64,000 nucleotides of DNA from Mycolicibacter heraklionensis. GTDB taxonomy: Bacteria; Actinomycetota; Actinomycetes; Mycobacteriales; Mycobacteriaceae. The DNA lies in assembly GCA_001673575.1 (NCBI GenBank), contig LZME01000128.1:48119-112118 (forward strand), written 5' to 3'. The translations under genes and the position numbers were made by a program. Below are positions 43,351 through 52,884 of the stretch, piece after piece (positions within the stretch are counted from its first letter, which is position 1; every line of letters begins with the position of its first letter). Below the pieces are notes generated by a model. That model saw only the letters and a program-made list of their open reading frames with translations. It did not search any database and had not been told where the DNA came from.

Positions 43351-44679
43351 ATGCCCACGCACTACCCCGAGCTGTACCAGCGCGTCCGCCGTCAGGCCGA
43401 GCTGCTGCCAGAGCTCTACGGCAACCTGGACTTCGACGTGCAGCCCTACCGCACGGCGGCCTCCCCCGACGACGTCTCCTCGCTGCCCGGCAACCCCGCC
43501 ACCCGGGCCAAGTTGCTGGCCGACGACGCCGCCGTCGAGCTGATCACCACGGCCACCTGGCTGGGCGATGTGGTGTCGGACTCCTACGCCGCATTGATGG
43601 GCCAGTACAGCGTCAGCACCCTGATCGGCATGCTCAAGCAGGCCTGCCGCCACGGTGTCGACGCGGTGCCCGACGCGCCGCCGGAGTTGGCCGCATTCAT
43701 CGCCGACATGGAGGCCACCCCGGACTGGCTGGACATGGACCTGGTTCACAAGGGCGCGGAGCACTCCCGGCTCCCGATGGCGCTGTTGGCACCGTTCGTC
43801 GTCCGCGGAGCGTTCATCGCGACCTTCCTCAACACCTATGCCGCGCTGCCGATGGCGCTGACCGGCGCACTGTCGGGCAAGCGTGCCGCCGGTCGGGTCA
43901 ACGAGACCACCAGTTTCTTCGCCGTCACCACGCTGCCCGGCGCCCTGGACCGGCACGGCCCGGGGTTCGAGGCGGCGGCCATGGTGCGACTGATGCACTC
44001 GATGGTCCGCTTCAACGCGCTCAAGCGATCCCCGAAATGGGACATCGACGTCTATGGGTTACCGATTCCGCAGATCGACCAGATGCCGGCGGGGATGATC
44101 AACCTCTTCGTGCTGGCGATGGACGCCCGCCGCCAAGGTCGCACCGAATTCACGCCGAGCGAGCGCGCGCAGGTCGAGTTCACCCGCTACCGCTGCGTAC
44201 TCCTCGGCCTGCCCGAGGAGCTGCTGCCGACCACGCCCGCGGAGATCATTCGGGTGTTCAGCGCCCGTGCCGCGCTGCTGCGCGACGACTTCGACGACTC
44301 CACCTGCGGGGAGTTGGTCCGCTCGACCATGGCCGCCTACCTTCGGCAAGAGAACACCTTGAGCGAACGCATCGCCGACGCAGTCGAGAAGAGCTACAGC
44401 AAGGCCTTTTTCGTCAAGACGTTCTGCGGCGGCAAACGCGACGTGGCCAAGAAGATGAGCGTCACGCTCAGCGCGGGCGACTATGCGCGGATCGCCCTGA
44501 CGGCGCCGTTCGTGACGGGCCGCCTGCTGGTGGTGCAACGCGCTGTACGCACCCCCGGCCTGCGCCGGCTGACCAACGCCTACATCCTCCGACTGCTCAA
44601 GCGACGACTGGCCGCCTATGGCACGCCCGAATTCACCAGCGACTCCGCCGAGTACACCCCGTCGGGCAAGGCCGCCTGA
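43351..44679 (+). CDS. DUF2236 / MpaB-like oxygenase B
   Basis: A 442-residue paralogue of the 41275-42603 product, sharing MPTHYPEL at the start, NETTSFFAVTTLPGALDRHG, MVRLMHSMVR with the conserved Arg/His pair, and EYTPSG at the end. GGAGG at 43340-43344 selects ATG 43351. The family includes heme oxygenases acting on polyisoprene and mycotoxin substrates. The last 64 bp overlap the 3' end of the convergent acyltransferase gene. Two copies side by side suggest different substrates or inducers. Confidence 0.8.
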   Translation: MPTHYPELYQRVRRQAELLPELYGNLDFDVQPYRTAASPDDVSSLPGNPATRAKLLADDAAVELITTATWLGDVVSDSYAALMGQYSVSTLIGMLKQACRHGVDAVPDAPPELAAFIADMEATPDWLDMDLVHKGAEHSRLPMALLAPFVVRGAFIATFLNTYAALPMALTGALSGKRAAGRVNETTSFFAVTTLPGALDRHGPGFEAAAMVRLMHSMVRFNALKRSPKWDIDVYGLPIPQIDQMPAGMINLFVLAMDARRQGRTEFTPSERAQVEFTRYRCVLLGLPEELLPTTPAEIIRVFSARAALLRDDFDDSTCGELVRSTMAAYLRQENTLSERIADAVEKSYSKAFFVKTFCGGKRDVAKKMSVTLSAGDYARIALTAPFVTGRLLVVQRAVRTPGLRRLTNAYILRLLKRRLAAYGTPEFTSDSAEYTPSGKAA

Positions 44680-45806
44680 TCAGCATCGGAGCGCTCCGGC
44701 CGATGCCGGTTCTCCCAACCCCGTAGCTTCTCGCGGCACGGCTGCTCCACCAGGGCATAGCTCACCGCAGCGATGGCGACGGTGAACACCAGCGTCAGCG
44801 CCAACACCACCGCCATGTCCCCGGTGAACGCGAATCGGCCGATCACGGGGAACACCATGTCGAGGGCCGCCAGGTGCCAGATGAAGATCCCGTAGGACCA
44901 GCGACCCAACGTCACCATCGGCGCACCGGCCAAGAACCGGTGCGGGGTGTCGGGCCGGTCCAGCACCAGCGGCGCCAACAGTGCCCACGCCAGTACTCCG
45001 CCCATCGCGGTGCGCACGATGAACTGACCGACGGTGGCCGAGGTCAACCCTTCCGGCCCAGCCAGCGGTGAGGCCGCCACTCCGAACGCCACCAGGGTCA
45101 GCAACGCCATCGGCAGTCGCCGGCGGGCCAGCCGGTGCACTCGCCCGACCGGGCTGTATGCCCACTCCGCCAGCAACATGCCCGCCCCGAACCAGCAGCC
45201 GTAGGCCGGCGCCCAGTTCAACGGATTCACCCCGTAGGGCGTGTGGATTGGCAGGAACCCCCACCCCAGGCTGAGCAGCGCCACGCCCGCAATCGCCGGT
45301 ATTCGGGCGCGCACCGGCAACCACCGCGCCGCCAGCGCCAGCAACGGCAAGGCGATGTAGAAGCTGACCTCCACGGCCAGGCTCCACATCTGGGTCAGGC
45401 CCGGGGTCAGCGTCAGCGGCACGTAGATCTGCGTCATCGTGAGATTGGCCAGCCACACCACCAGGCTGGCGTCGCCGGCGTCGGGCAGCAGCGCCAGGAT
45501 CACCACCACCGACACCAGGTAGGCCGGCATGATCCGTACCAGGCGTGACCGCAGGTAATGCCCGGTCGGGGGCGCCGGACGCAATCCGCGCGCGGCCGCC
45601 GCATGGCCACGCCACAGCAAAAATCCGCTCAGCGCGAAGAACACCGCGACGGCCATGTCGAAACGACCCCACAGCCGGCCGCTGATCCCCGACGAGTGTC
45701 CCGTCTGAAACGCGACGTGCGTGATAACCACCCCAATAGCCGCGCAGGCACGCATACCCTCGACTGCAGGCAGGAAGCTGCGTACGCCACCCACCTGCTG
45801 AGTCAT
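44616..45806 (-). CDS. Acyltransferase-3 (OafA-like) membrane protein
   Basis: A 396-residue membrane acyltransferase with about ten spans. AVEGMRACAAIGVVITHVAF holds the family's Arg19 and His30 (R-x10-H). SGFLLWRG and LTQMWSLAVEVSFYIALPLL are further acyltransferase-3 stretches. It transfers acyl groups to envelope sugars or lipids; the target is unknown. ATG 45806 (MTQQVGGVRSFLP) matches the H37Rv Rv0228 start; a longer in-frame start at 45923 is unlikely. It diverges from the DUF3068 gene over about 104 bp. Confidence 0.88.
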   Translation of the reverse strand: MTQQVGGVRSFLPAVEGMRACAAIGVVITHVAFQTGHSSGISGRLWGRFDMAVAVFFALSGFLLWRGHAAAARGLRPAPPTGHYLRSRLVRIMPAYLVSVVVILALLPDAGDASLVVWLANLTMTQIYVPLTLTPGLTQMWSLAVEVSFYIALPLLALAARWLPVRARIPAIAGVALLSLGWGFLPIHTPYGVNPLNWAPAYGCWFGAGMLLAEWAYSPVGRVHRLARRRLPMALLTLVAFGVAASPLAGPEGLTSATVGQFIVRTAMGGVLAWALLAPLVLDRPDTPHRFLAGAPMVTLGRWSYGIFIWHLAALDMVFPVIGRFAFTGDMAVVLALTLVFTVAIAAVSYALVEQPCREKLRGWENRHRPERSDADQAALPDGVYSAESLVNSGVP

Positions 45807-45910
45807 CTGATTTGGGACCGAGGCATCGATGGACACACAGTAGCTGTTGCAGCTGCTGCTGTTAGGGTCAAACAAATTTGGGTACGGGGACAAAAGGAGG
45901 ATGCGGCGAC

Positions 45911-47179
45911 GTGAACCGAGCAATCATGATGCGTATCGCGGCATGCGCAGTCATGGGCCTCGGCGCCGCCCTGATGGTCGCGGCACTGCTGCTGTCCACC
46001 TACACCGCAGGCAGAATCGCCAAGATCCCGCTCGACATCGACATCACGTTGATCGGCAACGGCAGCGGCGCCGCGCTGGACCCGGAGTCCCTCGGCAGTG
46101 AACACGCCGTCGTCGATCAGGACGTGCCGCTGGTGTCCCAGCAGCAGATCGGTGTCGAGTCGCCCGCCAACGCCGACGTGGTGACCCTGCAGGTCGGCTC
46201 GTCGCTACGGCGCGCGGACCGGCAGAAGGACACCGGACTGCTGTTGGCCATCGTCGACACCGTGACGCTGAACCGCACGACCGCCGAGGCGATTTCGGAT
46301 GACACCCACCCGGGTGGCTCGGTGCAGCGGCCGCGCAACTTTGATGACGAGAGCCCGCCGACCAACATCGCCCTGCCACACGAAGGACTGTCCTACCGGT
46401 TCCCCTTCGACACCAAGAAGCAGTCCTACCAATACTTCGATCCGATCGCGCAAAAGGCGTACGAGGCCAACTACGAAGGCGAAGACGACGTCAACGGGCT
46501 GACCACCTACCGGTTCGTTCAGAACGTCGGCTACGACGGCGACGGCACCCTGGCCGAGCCGGTGCGCTACCCGTCGCTGTACGGCCACGACGAAGACGGT
46601 GAGATCACCGCACCCGCCCGGCTCTGGAACATCGAAGGCGCCGACCCCGACGAAGACGTCACGATGACGCGGTACTACGCCGCGCAGCGCACCATGTGGG
46701 TCGACCCCGTCTCGGGCACCATCGTCAAGTCGAAGTTGCACGCCAACCACTACTACGCCCGAGACGCCCTCAAGCCGGAGATCGCACTGGCCGACTACAC
46801 CGTCACCAGCTCCGAGGACACCATCGAAGCGCAGGTCAACGCGGCCCGCAACGAACGCGACCGGGTGGCGCTGTGGTCCCGAGTCCTGCCGATCACCTTC
46901 ACCGCGGCGGGGCTGATCTGCTTGATCGGCGGGGTCCTGGTCGGTTGGTTCAGCCTGCCGGCCGAGGCCGCACTGGGCCGTGGCGACCGGCACGGCTCCG
47001 ACGGCGGATTCTTCGGCGGTTTCGCGCCCAAGGCACCCACGGCCGACCGCCCGTCCGGGGCCGAGGCCGAGACCGAGAAGATCCCGGCGCAACGTCCCCA
47101 ACTGGACCGCCCGGCGGCACCACCAGAGTCGAGCCCCCCGGACCGGGGCACCCCGGATCCGGCTCCCGACCAGCCGTAG
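45911..47179 (+). CDS. DUF3068 (PorA-family) envelope protein, Rv0227c type
   Basis: A 422-residue protein with an N-terminal membrane span at about residues 7-30 (ACAVMGLGAALMVAALLLST). A large extracytoplasmic domain follows (VDTVTLNRTTAEAISDDTHP, TRYYAAQRTMWVDPVSG). A second span lies near 320-345, then a Pro-rich, charged cytoplasmic tail. DUF3068 is confined to Actinobacteria and sits in envelope-gene neighbourhoods; its biochemistry is not established. GTG 45911 follows AAGGAGG at 45894-45900. The next gene starts 7 bp downstream, so they form an operon. Confidence 0.88.
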   Translation: MNRAIMMRIAACAVMGLGAALMVAALLLSTYTAGRIAKIPLDIDITLIGNGSGAALDPESLGSEHAVVDQDVPLVSQQQIGVESPANADVVTLQVGSSLRRADRQKDTGLLLAIVDTVTLNRTTAEAISDDTHPGGSVQRPRNFDDESPPTNIALPHEGLSYRFPFDTKKQSYQYFDPIAQKAYEANYEGEDDVNGLTTYRFVQNVGYDGDGTLAEPVRYPSLYGHDEDGEITAPARLWNIEGADPDEDVTMTRYYAAQRTMWVDPVSGTIVKSKLHANHYYARDALKPEIALADYTVTSSEDTIEAQVNAARNERDRVALWSRVLPITFTAAGLICLIGGVLVGWFSLPAEAALGRGDRHGSDGGFFGGFAPKAPTADRPSGAEAETEKIPAQRPQLDRPAAPPESSPPDRGTPDPAPDQP

Positions 47180-47186
47180 TTCCGCG

Positions 47187-48965
47187 GTGGTGCGAGCCAG
47201 GCGCTGGGTCGCGCCGTGCTATGCACTCGGGCTGACACTGCTCATCCTGGCGCCATTGCTGCGCCCGGGTTATCTGCTGTTGCGGGACGCGGTTTCGACG
47301 CCGCGGTCATATCTGACCGGCGCGGCCCTCGGACTGGGTGAGGCGGCCCCGCGAGCGGTGCCCCAAGACTTCGCGATAGCGGTGGCGTCGCGGCTGTTCG
47401 ACGGCGGCACCGTGGTCAAGGCGCTGCTGTTCGTGGGCCTGTGGCTGGCTGGATGTGGTGCCGCACGGCTGGTGGCGATCGTGCTGCCCGAGGCCGGGCT
47501 GCCCGGTCAGCTGGTGGCGATCACGGTGGCGATCTGGAACCCGTATGTGGCCGAGCGGCTGCTGCAGGGCCATTGGAGCCTGCTGGTCGGGTACGGCTGC
47601 CTGCCGTGGGTGGCGGCGGCGATGCTGGGGTTGCGCGCCGGCGCAACCGGGCCCATGCGGCGGTCCCGTCTTCACCTCACCTCCGCCGGCCCGGGGGCCG
47701 ACTCCGACGAGCCTCGCCGAACCGCCGGGCCCATGCGGCTGTTCGGCCTGGTGTTCTTTCTGGCGCTGGCCGGCCTGACACCCACCGGGCTCCTGCTGGC
47801 GGCGGTGGTGGCGCTGGTGTGTGTCGCCGCACCCGGGTCCGGGCCACCGCGCTGGTGGTGCGCGACCAGCGCCGTGGCGATCGCGGCGACCGCCGCGCTG
47901 CCGTGGCTGATGGCGGTGGTGCTGAGCCCGGGGTCCGCACAGGGCGAGTCGGCCGGGGTGGCGGCTTTCGCGGCCCGCGCCGAGCCCGGCCTGGGCACCC
48001 TGGGCAGCCTCGCCGGCCTCGGCGGGATCTGGAACGCCGAGGCGGTACCCGGTTCGCGACGAACCGCGTTTGCGCTACTGGCGACGGCGGTGTTCATCGG
48101 GGTGCTGGGACTGGGATGGGCCTCGGTGCGCGACCTGCCCGCGGTGCGGCCGCTGCTGATCCTGGCGGGCGCGACGGTGCTGACGTTCACCCTGCTGGCC
48201 ACCGGGCCGGGGCTCGCGCTGCTGGGTTGGGCGACGGAGCTCGCCCCTGGGCTCGGGGTGCTGCGCGACGGGCAGAAGTGGGTGGCGCTGGCGGTGCCGG
48301 GCTACCTCCTGGCTGGTGCCGGGGCGGTCGTGGGACTGCGGGACCGGCTGCCGCCGGCGCGGGCGGCGCTGGTGTGCTGCGTCGCGCTGATCGCCGTCCT
48401 GCCCGACCTGGCCGCCGGAGTGGCTGGGCGGGTCACGCCGGTGCACTACCCGCCCGGTTGGACGGCGGTGGCGGCCAAGATCAACGCCGATCCGCGCCCG
48501 GTCGCCGTGCTGCCGGCCGACACCATGCGCCACTTCCCCTGGGCGGGGCCGGCTCCGGTACTCGATCCGCTGCCCCGATGGGTGCGCGCCGAGGTGCTCA
48601 CGACCGGCGACCTGACCGTCGGCGGACACACGGTTCCCGGGGAGGGTAGCCATGCCCGCGAGGTACAGGAGGCACTGTTGTCCGGCGCTGAGCCGGCCAC
48701 GCTCGGTGTCAAAGGGGTGGGCTGGGTGGTCACCGAATCCGACGTCGACGGCGAAATGGGCTCGGCTGCAAAAACTCTGACCCGCCTGCCCGTGGCCTAC
48801 CGCGATTCCGACCTGACCGTCTACCGGGTCGGGGGGCGCGCGCCGAAGGCAACGGCCGGGCCGCGCCGGGCCGCGATAGCAGCCCACCTGGTGTGGCTGG
48901 CGATGCTGGTAGCGGGCGCGGGAGGTCTGGCGGCGCCGCTGATTCGACGGCGCTCGCCCGGTTAA
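47187..48965 (+). CDS. Polytopic membrane protein, Rv0226c family (GT-C-like)
   Basis: A 592-residue membrane protein with about ten or more spans. It contains LRPGYLLLRDAVSTPRSYL near the start, AIWNPYVAERLLQGHWSLLV, and APGLGVLRDGQKWVALAVPG. The layout suggests a glycosyltransferase-C-like envelope enzyme, but catalytic residues are not assigned. The start is GTG 47187 or 47190, right after the DUF3068 stop; a much longer open frame upstream is only overlap with that gene. A loop near residues 155-180 carries a 78-bp in-frame duplication (see findings). It overlaps the convergent PhzF gene by 4 bp. Confidence 0.82.
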   Translation: MVRARRWVAPCYALGLTLLILAPLLRPGYLLLRDAVSTPRSYLTGAALGLGEAAPRAVPQDFAIAVASRLFDGGTVVKALLFVGLWLAGCGAARLVAIVLPEAGLPGQLVAITVAIWNPYVAERLLQGHWSLLVGYGCLPWVAAAMLGLRAGATGPMRRSRLHLTSAGPGADSDEPRRTAGPMRLFGLVFFLALAGLTPTGLLLAAVVALVCVAAPGSGPPRWWCATSAVAIAATAALPWLMAVVLSPGSAQGESAGVAAFAARAEPGLGTLGSLAGLGGIWNAEAVPGSRRTAFALLATAVFIGVLGLGWASVRDLPAVRPLLILAGATVLTFTLLATGPGLALLGWATELAPGLGVLRDGQKWVALAVPGYLLAGAGAVVGLRDRLPPARAALVCCVALIAVLPDLAAGVAGRVTPVHYPPGWTAVAAKINADPRPVAVLPADTMRHFPWAGPAPVLDPLPRWVRAEVLTTGDLTVGGHTVPGEGSHAREVQEALLSGAEPATLGVKGVGWVVTESDVDGEMGSAAKTLTRLPVAYRDSDLTVYRVGGRAPKATAGPRRAAIAAHLVWLAMLVAGAGGLAAPLIRRRSPG

Positions 48966-49741
48966 CGGCGAAGTTCACCGCGCAAGACGGTCACGGCGTG
49001 ACCGGTCAGGATGACGCGGTCGTCGTCACGGCGGACCCGCAATTGCCCGCCCCGCGCGGAGGCCTGTTCGGCCGAGAACTCTTCGACCCCGAGGCGCTTG
49101 CCCCACAGCGCGGCGAGAGTGCAGTGCGCAGAGCCGGTCACCGGATCCTCGGACAGCCCGAAACGGGGCGCGAACACCCGACTCACGATGTCGGCGCCGC
49201 CGTCACCGGCTGCCGTGACCACGACAGCGCGAGCGTCGACCTTCGCCAGCGACACCGTGTCCGGTGCCAGCGCACGGACTTCGGCCGCCGATCCGGCTTC
49301 CACGACCACGTCCATACTTCCCCGCCACACCGAGCGGATGCTCACCGCGGGGAGGCCGGCCACCAGATCGGCCGTCGGCGACTCGGCGCGCACCGGGTCC
49401 GCCGGAAATTCCATGCTGATCGCCCCGTCAGAACCCGTCGTGCAGGACAGCAACCGCTCGCCCACGCAGAAGGACTGATCCCCACCCAGGACATGGGCAC
49501 TGGCCAGGGTTCCCGAGCCGCACAACGCCAACTCGGCCACCGGGCTGAACCACCGCAGCGCTCGCGGACCGGCCTCGGCATTGGCCGGTCCGATGAAAGC
49601 TGTTGCCGGGCAGTTGAACTCGGCGGACACCGCCTGCATCCACGCAGTGTCGGCGGGACCATCCAGCACCACGACACCGGTGGGGTTCCCGCGGAATCTG
49701 ACCGTCGTGAACGTGTCGACTAGATATGCCGGGACGGACAC
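48962..49741 (-). CDS. PhzF-family isomerase/epimerase
   Basis: A 259-residue protein with the PhzF two-domain fold: VDTFTTVRFRGNPTGVVVLD at the N-terminus, catalytic-type Glu41 in SAEFNCPATAFI, WFSPVAELALCGSGTLASAH, and SEDPVTGSAHC in the second half. Members isomerise small molecules; only PhzF itself has a firm role, so the substrate is unknown. The GTG start at 49741 directly abuts the stop of the DCC-family gene upstream, suggesting one transcript. Confidence 0.88.
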   Translation of the reverse strand: MSVPAYLVDTFTTVRFRGNPTGVVVLDGPADTAWMQAVSAEFNCPATAFIGPANAEAGPRALRWFSPVAELALCGSGTLASAHVLGGDQSFCVGERLLSCTTGSDGAISMEFPADPVRAESPTADLVAGLPAVSIRSVWRGSMDVVVEAGSAAEVRALAPDTVSLAKVDARAVVVTAAGDGGADIVSRVFAPRFGLSEDPVTGSAHCTLAALWGKRLGVEEFSAEQASARGGQLRVRRDDDRVILTGHAVTVLRGELRR

Positions 49742-50167
49742 CTAGGCGTCCAGAAAGCGCGCCCGCACGCCCGGCCCGGGGAGGGGGCAGGTGTCGTGCC
49801 TGCCACCCAACCGGTAACGGACGGCGGCGAAGCGGTCGTAGAGCCAGTCACGCAGTCCCGCCGGGATGATGCGGGCCGCGAGTAGCAGCCGGAAGGGTCC
49901 GCCGAGATAGCTCAGCACCCGCAGGGCCGCCGCCGATCGAACATCGATGTGCTCATCGGGCCGGCCGGGGTTGTCGACGAAGACCATCGAGTCAACGTCG
50001 CGCAGCTCCGGATGACGCGCGATGATCGCGCGCGCGAAGTCACTTTCCAGCGCCGCAAATCGCAGGGTACCGCGCCGGTCGAACCGCAGGATGCTCTGCA
50101 CCGATCGATTGCAGATTCCGCAGACACCGTCGTAGAGCAGCACAGGAGCCATGGCCTGGTCAGTCAC
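49742..50167 (-). CDS. DCC-family (DUF393) thiol-disulfide oxidoreductase-like protein
   Basis: A 141-residue thioredoxin-like protein. LLYDGVCGICNRSV carries the defining D-G-x-C-x-x-C (Cys16, Cys19 from the chosen start). FDRRGTLRFAALES and YLGGPFRLLLAARIIP follow the family pattern. GTG 50167 is preferred because GGAGG precedes it by 8 bases; a longer frame begins at 50284 but would run under the amidase start. It is immediately upstream of the PhzF gene and divergent from the amidase. Confidence 0.85.
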   Translation of the reverse strand: MTDQAMAPVLLYDGVCGICNRSVQSILRFDRRGTLRFAALESDFARAIIARHPELRDVDSMVFVDNPGRPDEHIDVRSAAALRVLSYLGGPFRLLLAARIIPAGLRDWLYDRFAAVRYRLGGRHDTCPLPGPGVRARFLDA

Positions 50168-50273
50168 CGGTACACCTCCACGTGTCTGCACACCTCTTAG
50201 GCCAGTATGAAGCAGTCCACCAACCGTTAGGAATCGACGCCGACTGAGGATTGCGAGGCGATAGGGTCTCGGC

Positions 50274-51605
50274 GTGGACTTCACCGCGACCGAGATTGCG
50301 GCCGCAGTTCAGAGCGGATCACTGACGGCCCGAGCCGCCACACAGCAAGCGCTGCACCGGATCGAGCAGACCCAGCCGGTCTTCAACGCGTGGCAGCTGA
50401 TCCGCACCGACGCCGCGCTGGCCGAGGCGGACGCGATCGACGCCCGCGACGACCGCGGTTCGCTTCCGTTGGCGGGCGTTCCGATTGCCATCAAAGACAA
50501 CATCGCCGTAGCCGGGGAACCGATGCGGGACGGCTCGCTGGCCACCAGCGCGGCACCTCGAACGACCGATCACGAGGTCGTTCGTCGCCTTCGCGCTGCC
50601 GGCGCGGTGATCGTCGGGCTGACGCGCGTTCCCGAGCTCTGCATCTGGGGCGCAACCGATTCGGCCTTCGGCGTCACCCGCAATCCCTGGAATCCGGAGC
50701 GGACGCCGGGAGGCTCGTCCGGGGGCTCCGCGGCTGCGGTCGCATCGGGAGCGGTACCCATAGCCCACGGGAACGACGGTATGGGCTCGATTCGGATCCC
50801 GGCTGCGTGCTGCGGTTTGGTTGGCCTCAAGCCTGGTCACGGGGTGGTGCCGGTCGGCGAGGCGCACACATCCTGGGGAGGGATGTCCGAGAACGGACCG
50901 CTTACGACCACCGTCGCAGATGCCGCGCTGATGTTCTCGGTCCTGGCCGACGATCCGGATGCCGCGGCACTGCTCGATCCGCCCACCTTGCGGATCGCGG
51001 TGTCGACGTCGGCCCCCAGCCTCGCTACGCCGGTAGCGCGCGGTTGGGCTGAGGCGGTCTATCGGACTGCCGATCTTCTTCGCGGCGGCCACCTCATTCG
51101 GTCGGCGACCCCGCGTTACCCGGCCACGCTGATGAACACGACCGCACTGGCGTTGTGGACGGCGGGAGCTGCTGCCGATGCACACGCCTCGACGAACGCC
51201 TCCTTATTGGAGCGCCGCAACCGCATCCATGTGCGGATCGGAGACGCCGTCGTGAAGCGGGGTCGTGCGAACCCCCGGGGACGCGAAGTGTGGCGGCAGC
51301 GCGCGTTGGACTTCTTCGCCGACACCGACGTCCTGGTCACGCCGACGCTGGCTCAACCGCCGATCAGATCACGACGTTGGGCCGAAAGGGGCTGGCTCGC
51401 CTCGCTGGTCGCCAACGCGCGCTACGCCCCCTTCGCCGCACCGTGGAACATCATCGGTTGGCCCGCGATGAACGTGCCCGCCGGACTCGACCGCCAAGGC
51501 CTGCCTGTGGGCGTGCAGTTGGTCGGCAAACCCGGGTCGGAGCGGACCCTGCTCGGCCTCGCCGCTCAAATCGAGCAGCTCCGCCCCTGGCCGCGCACTG
51601 CTTAG
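50274..51605 (+). CDS. Amidase-signature family hydrolase
   Basis: A 443-residue amidase. The Ser-cis-Ser-Lys triad is visible: Lys74 (IAIKDN), Ser149 in TPGGSSGGSAAAVASG, and nucleophile Ser172 in GSIRIPAACCGLVGLKP. This class hydrolyses amides and esters; the substrate is not predictable. GTG 50274 has a TAGGGT hexamer (50262-50267) ending 6 bases before it, as in leaderless mycobacterial promoters. It converges on the glycosyltransferase gene. Confidence 0.9.
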   Translation: MDFTATEIAAAVQSGSLTARAATQQALHRIEQTQPVFNAWQLIRTDAALAEADAIDARDDRGSLPLAGVPIAIKDNIAVAGEPMRDGSLATSAAPRTTDHEVVRRLRAAGAVIVGLTRVPELCIWGATDSAFGVTRNPWNPERTPGGSSGGSAAAVASGAVPIAHGNDGMGSIRIPAACCGLVGLKPGHGVVPVGEAHTSWGGMSENGPLTTTVADAALMFSVLADDPDAAALLDPPTLRIAVSTSAPSLATPVARGWAEAVYRTADLLRGGHLIRSATPRYPATLMNTTALALWTAGAAADAHASTNASLLERRNRIHVRIGDAVVKRGRANPRGREVWRQRALDFFADTDVLVTPTLAQPPIRSRRWAERGWLASLVANARYAPFAAPWNIIGWPAMNVPAGLDRQGLPVGVQLVGKPGSERTLLGLAAQIEQLRPWPRTA

Positions 51606-51617
51606 CGGGCTATCGCC

Positions 51618-52772
51618 TCAGACCACGCCGCTGATGTAGCGACGTTGCCGGACGGCCGCCAGCACCGTATGCAAGCCTTCGGCGCTTTGCCTCCAGGAGA
51701 ATTCGGCGCTGCGGTCCTGCGCCTTGGCGCCGAGCTGCTCGCGCAGCACCGCGTCCGCCAGCAGTCGCCGCAGTTGCTCGACCAGCTCGTCGCGGTCGTC
51801 GACCAACAACCCGGTGACCCCGTCGACGATCGAATCGGACAGCCCACCGGAGGACCGGTAGCCGATGGTGGGTACACCGTGCTGACCCGCCTCGATGACG
51901 GCCAGGCCCCAGCCTTCCTTGCGAGACGGCAACACGTGCACCCAAGCCTGTTGCACCAGTTCGTGTTTGGCGACCTCGTCAACGTGGCCGTGGAAGGTGA
52001 CCGCGTCGGCGATCCCCAGCTCCGCGGCGTGCTCCACCAGCCGGTCACGCCACCAGCCTCCGCCGATGACATCCAGGTGCAGGCCAGGTACCTCGGCACG
52101 CAACGCCGCAACCGCGTCCAGCGCGTCCTCGATCTGCTTATGTGGCACCAGGCGGGACAGCACCACCACCCGCGGCGTCGGCGAGCGAGGGTGCGTCAGC
52201 GTCGCCGGCGGCGCCTCGTCCAGGCCGTTGCGCACCACCGCGATGCGCTCGGGGCCCACTCCCAGCTCGATCAGGTCGCGCACCGAGGGCAGTGACACCG
52301 TCAGGTATTGATTGCGCCGGTTCAGCCAGGGCGACAGCCTCGACTCCACCATCCAGCCGATCCGGCTCAGCACCGGCCCGGCCACCGGCCACTGCTCGCG
52401 GTGGCAGTGGTGCACCAGCATCGCGACGCGCCGCCCGTAGATCAGCCGGGCCAGGAACGGCAGCCCGTTCTGGGTGTCGATCACCGCGTCGGGTCGCACC
52501 CCGCGCAGCGGTCCAAGGCCGATGCGCGCCGCCGCCATCACCCCCAGCGCCCAGAGATACACGGTGTAGGGCCCGCCGCGCCGGCTGATGCGCACGCCGT
52601 CGACGACCTCGTTTTTGGGCGCGCCCGGGTAGCGGGCGGTGCGCAGGGTGACCGCGACGCCGGCGGCGGCCAGCTCGGCGCCGATGCGCTGCAGGTAGGT
52701 CTCGCTGCCGCCACCCTGCGGATGCCCGGTGTCACGCCAGCACAGCAGCAGGACGGAGCGAACGGCAGGCAC
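51618..52772 (-). CDS. Glycosyltransferase family 4 protein (Rv0225 type)
   Basis: A 384-residue GT-B glycosyltransferase. The N-terminal Gly-rich donor/acceptor loop is GHPQGGGSETYLQRIG. The C-terminal half has VVVLSRLVPHKQIEDALDAV and the GT4 E-x7-E motif in SRKEGWGLAVIEAGQHG. It probably transfers a sugar from a nucleotide donor to an envelope lipid or glycan. Length and place agree with Rv0225, next to the methyltransferase Rv0224c, from which it diverges. Confidence 0.88.
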   Translation of the reverse strand: MPAVRSVLLLCWRDTGHPQGGGSETYLQRIGAELAAAGVAVTLRTARYPGAPKNEVVDGVRISRRGGPYTVYLWALGVMAAARIGLGPLRGVRPDAVIDTQNGLPFLARLIYGRRVAMLVHHCHREQWPVAGPVLSRIGWMVESRLSPWLNRRNQYLTVSLPSVRDLIELGVGPERIAVVRNGLDEAPPATLTHPRSPTPRVVVLSRLVPHKQIEDALDAVAALRAEVPGLHLDVIGGGWWRDRLVEHAAELGIADAVTFHGHVDEVAKHELVQQAWVHVLPSRKEGWGLAVIEAGQHGVPTIGYRSSGGLSDSIVDGVTGLLVDDRDELVEQLRRLLADAVLREQLGAKAQDRSAEFSWRQSAEGLHTVLAAVRQRRYISGVV

Positions 52773-52884
52773 GCCGACCAGGGTAGTCGGCGGGCTCCCA
52801 GCCCCGCCGAGTGTGAAGCCAGCTGCACGTTCGGGCCCCGGCGTGCGGTCACCTCCACGTTGGGCGGAGTTCTAGGCTGGCTCG

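Noticed and set aside
46980-47186. 69-codon N-terminal extension of the Rv0226c-like protein
   Set aside because: It is the out-of-frame 3' end of the DUF3068 gene; hydrophobic homology begins after GTG 47187.
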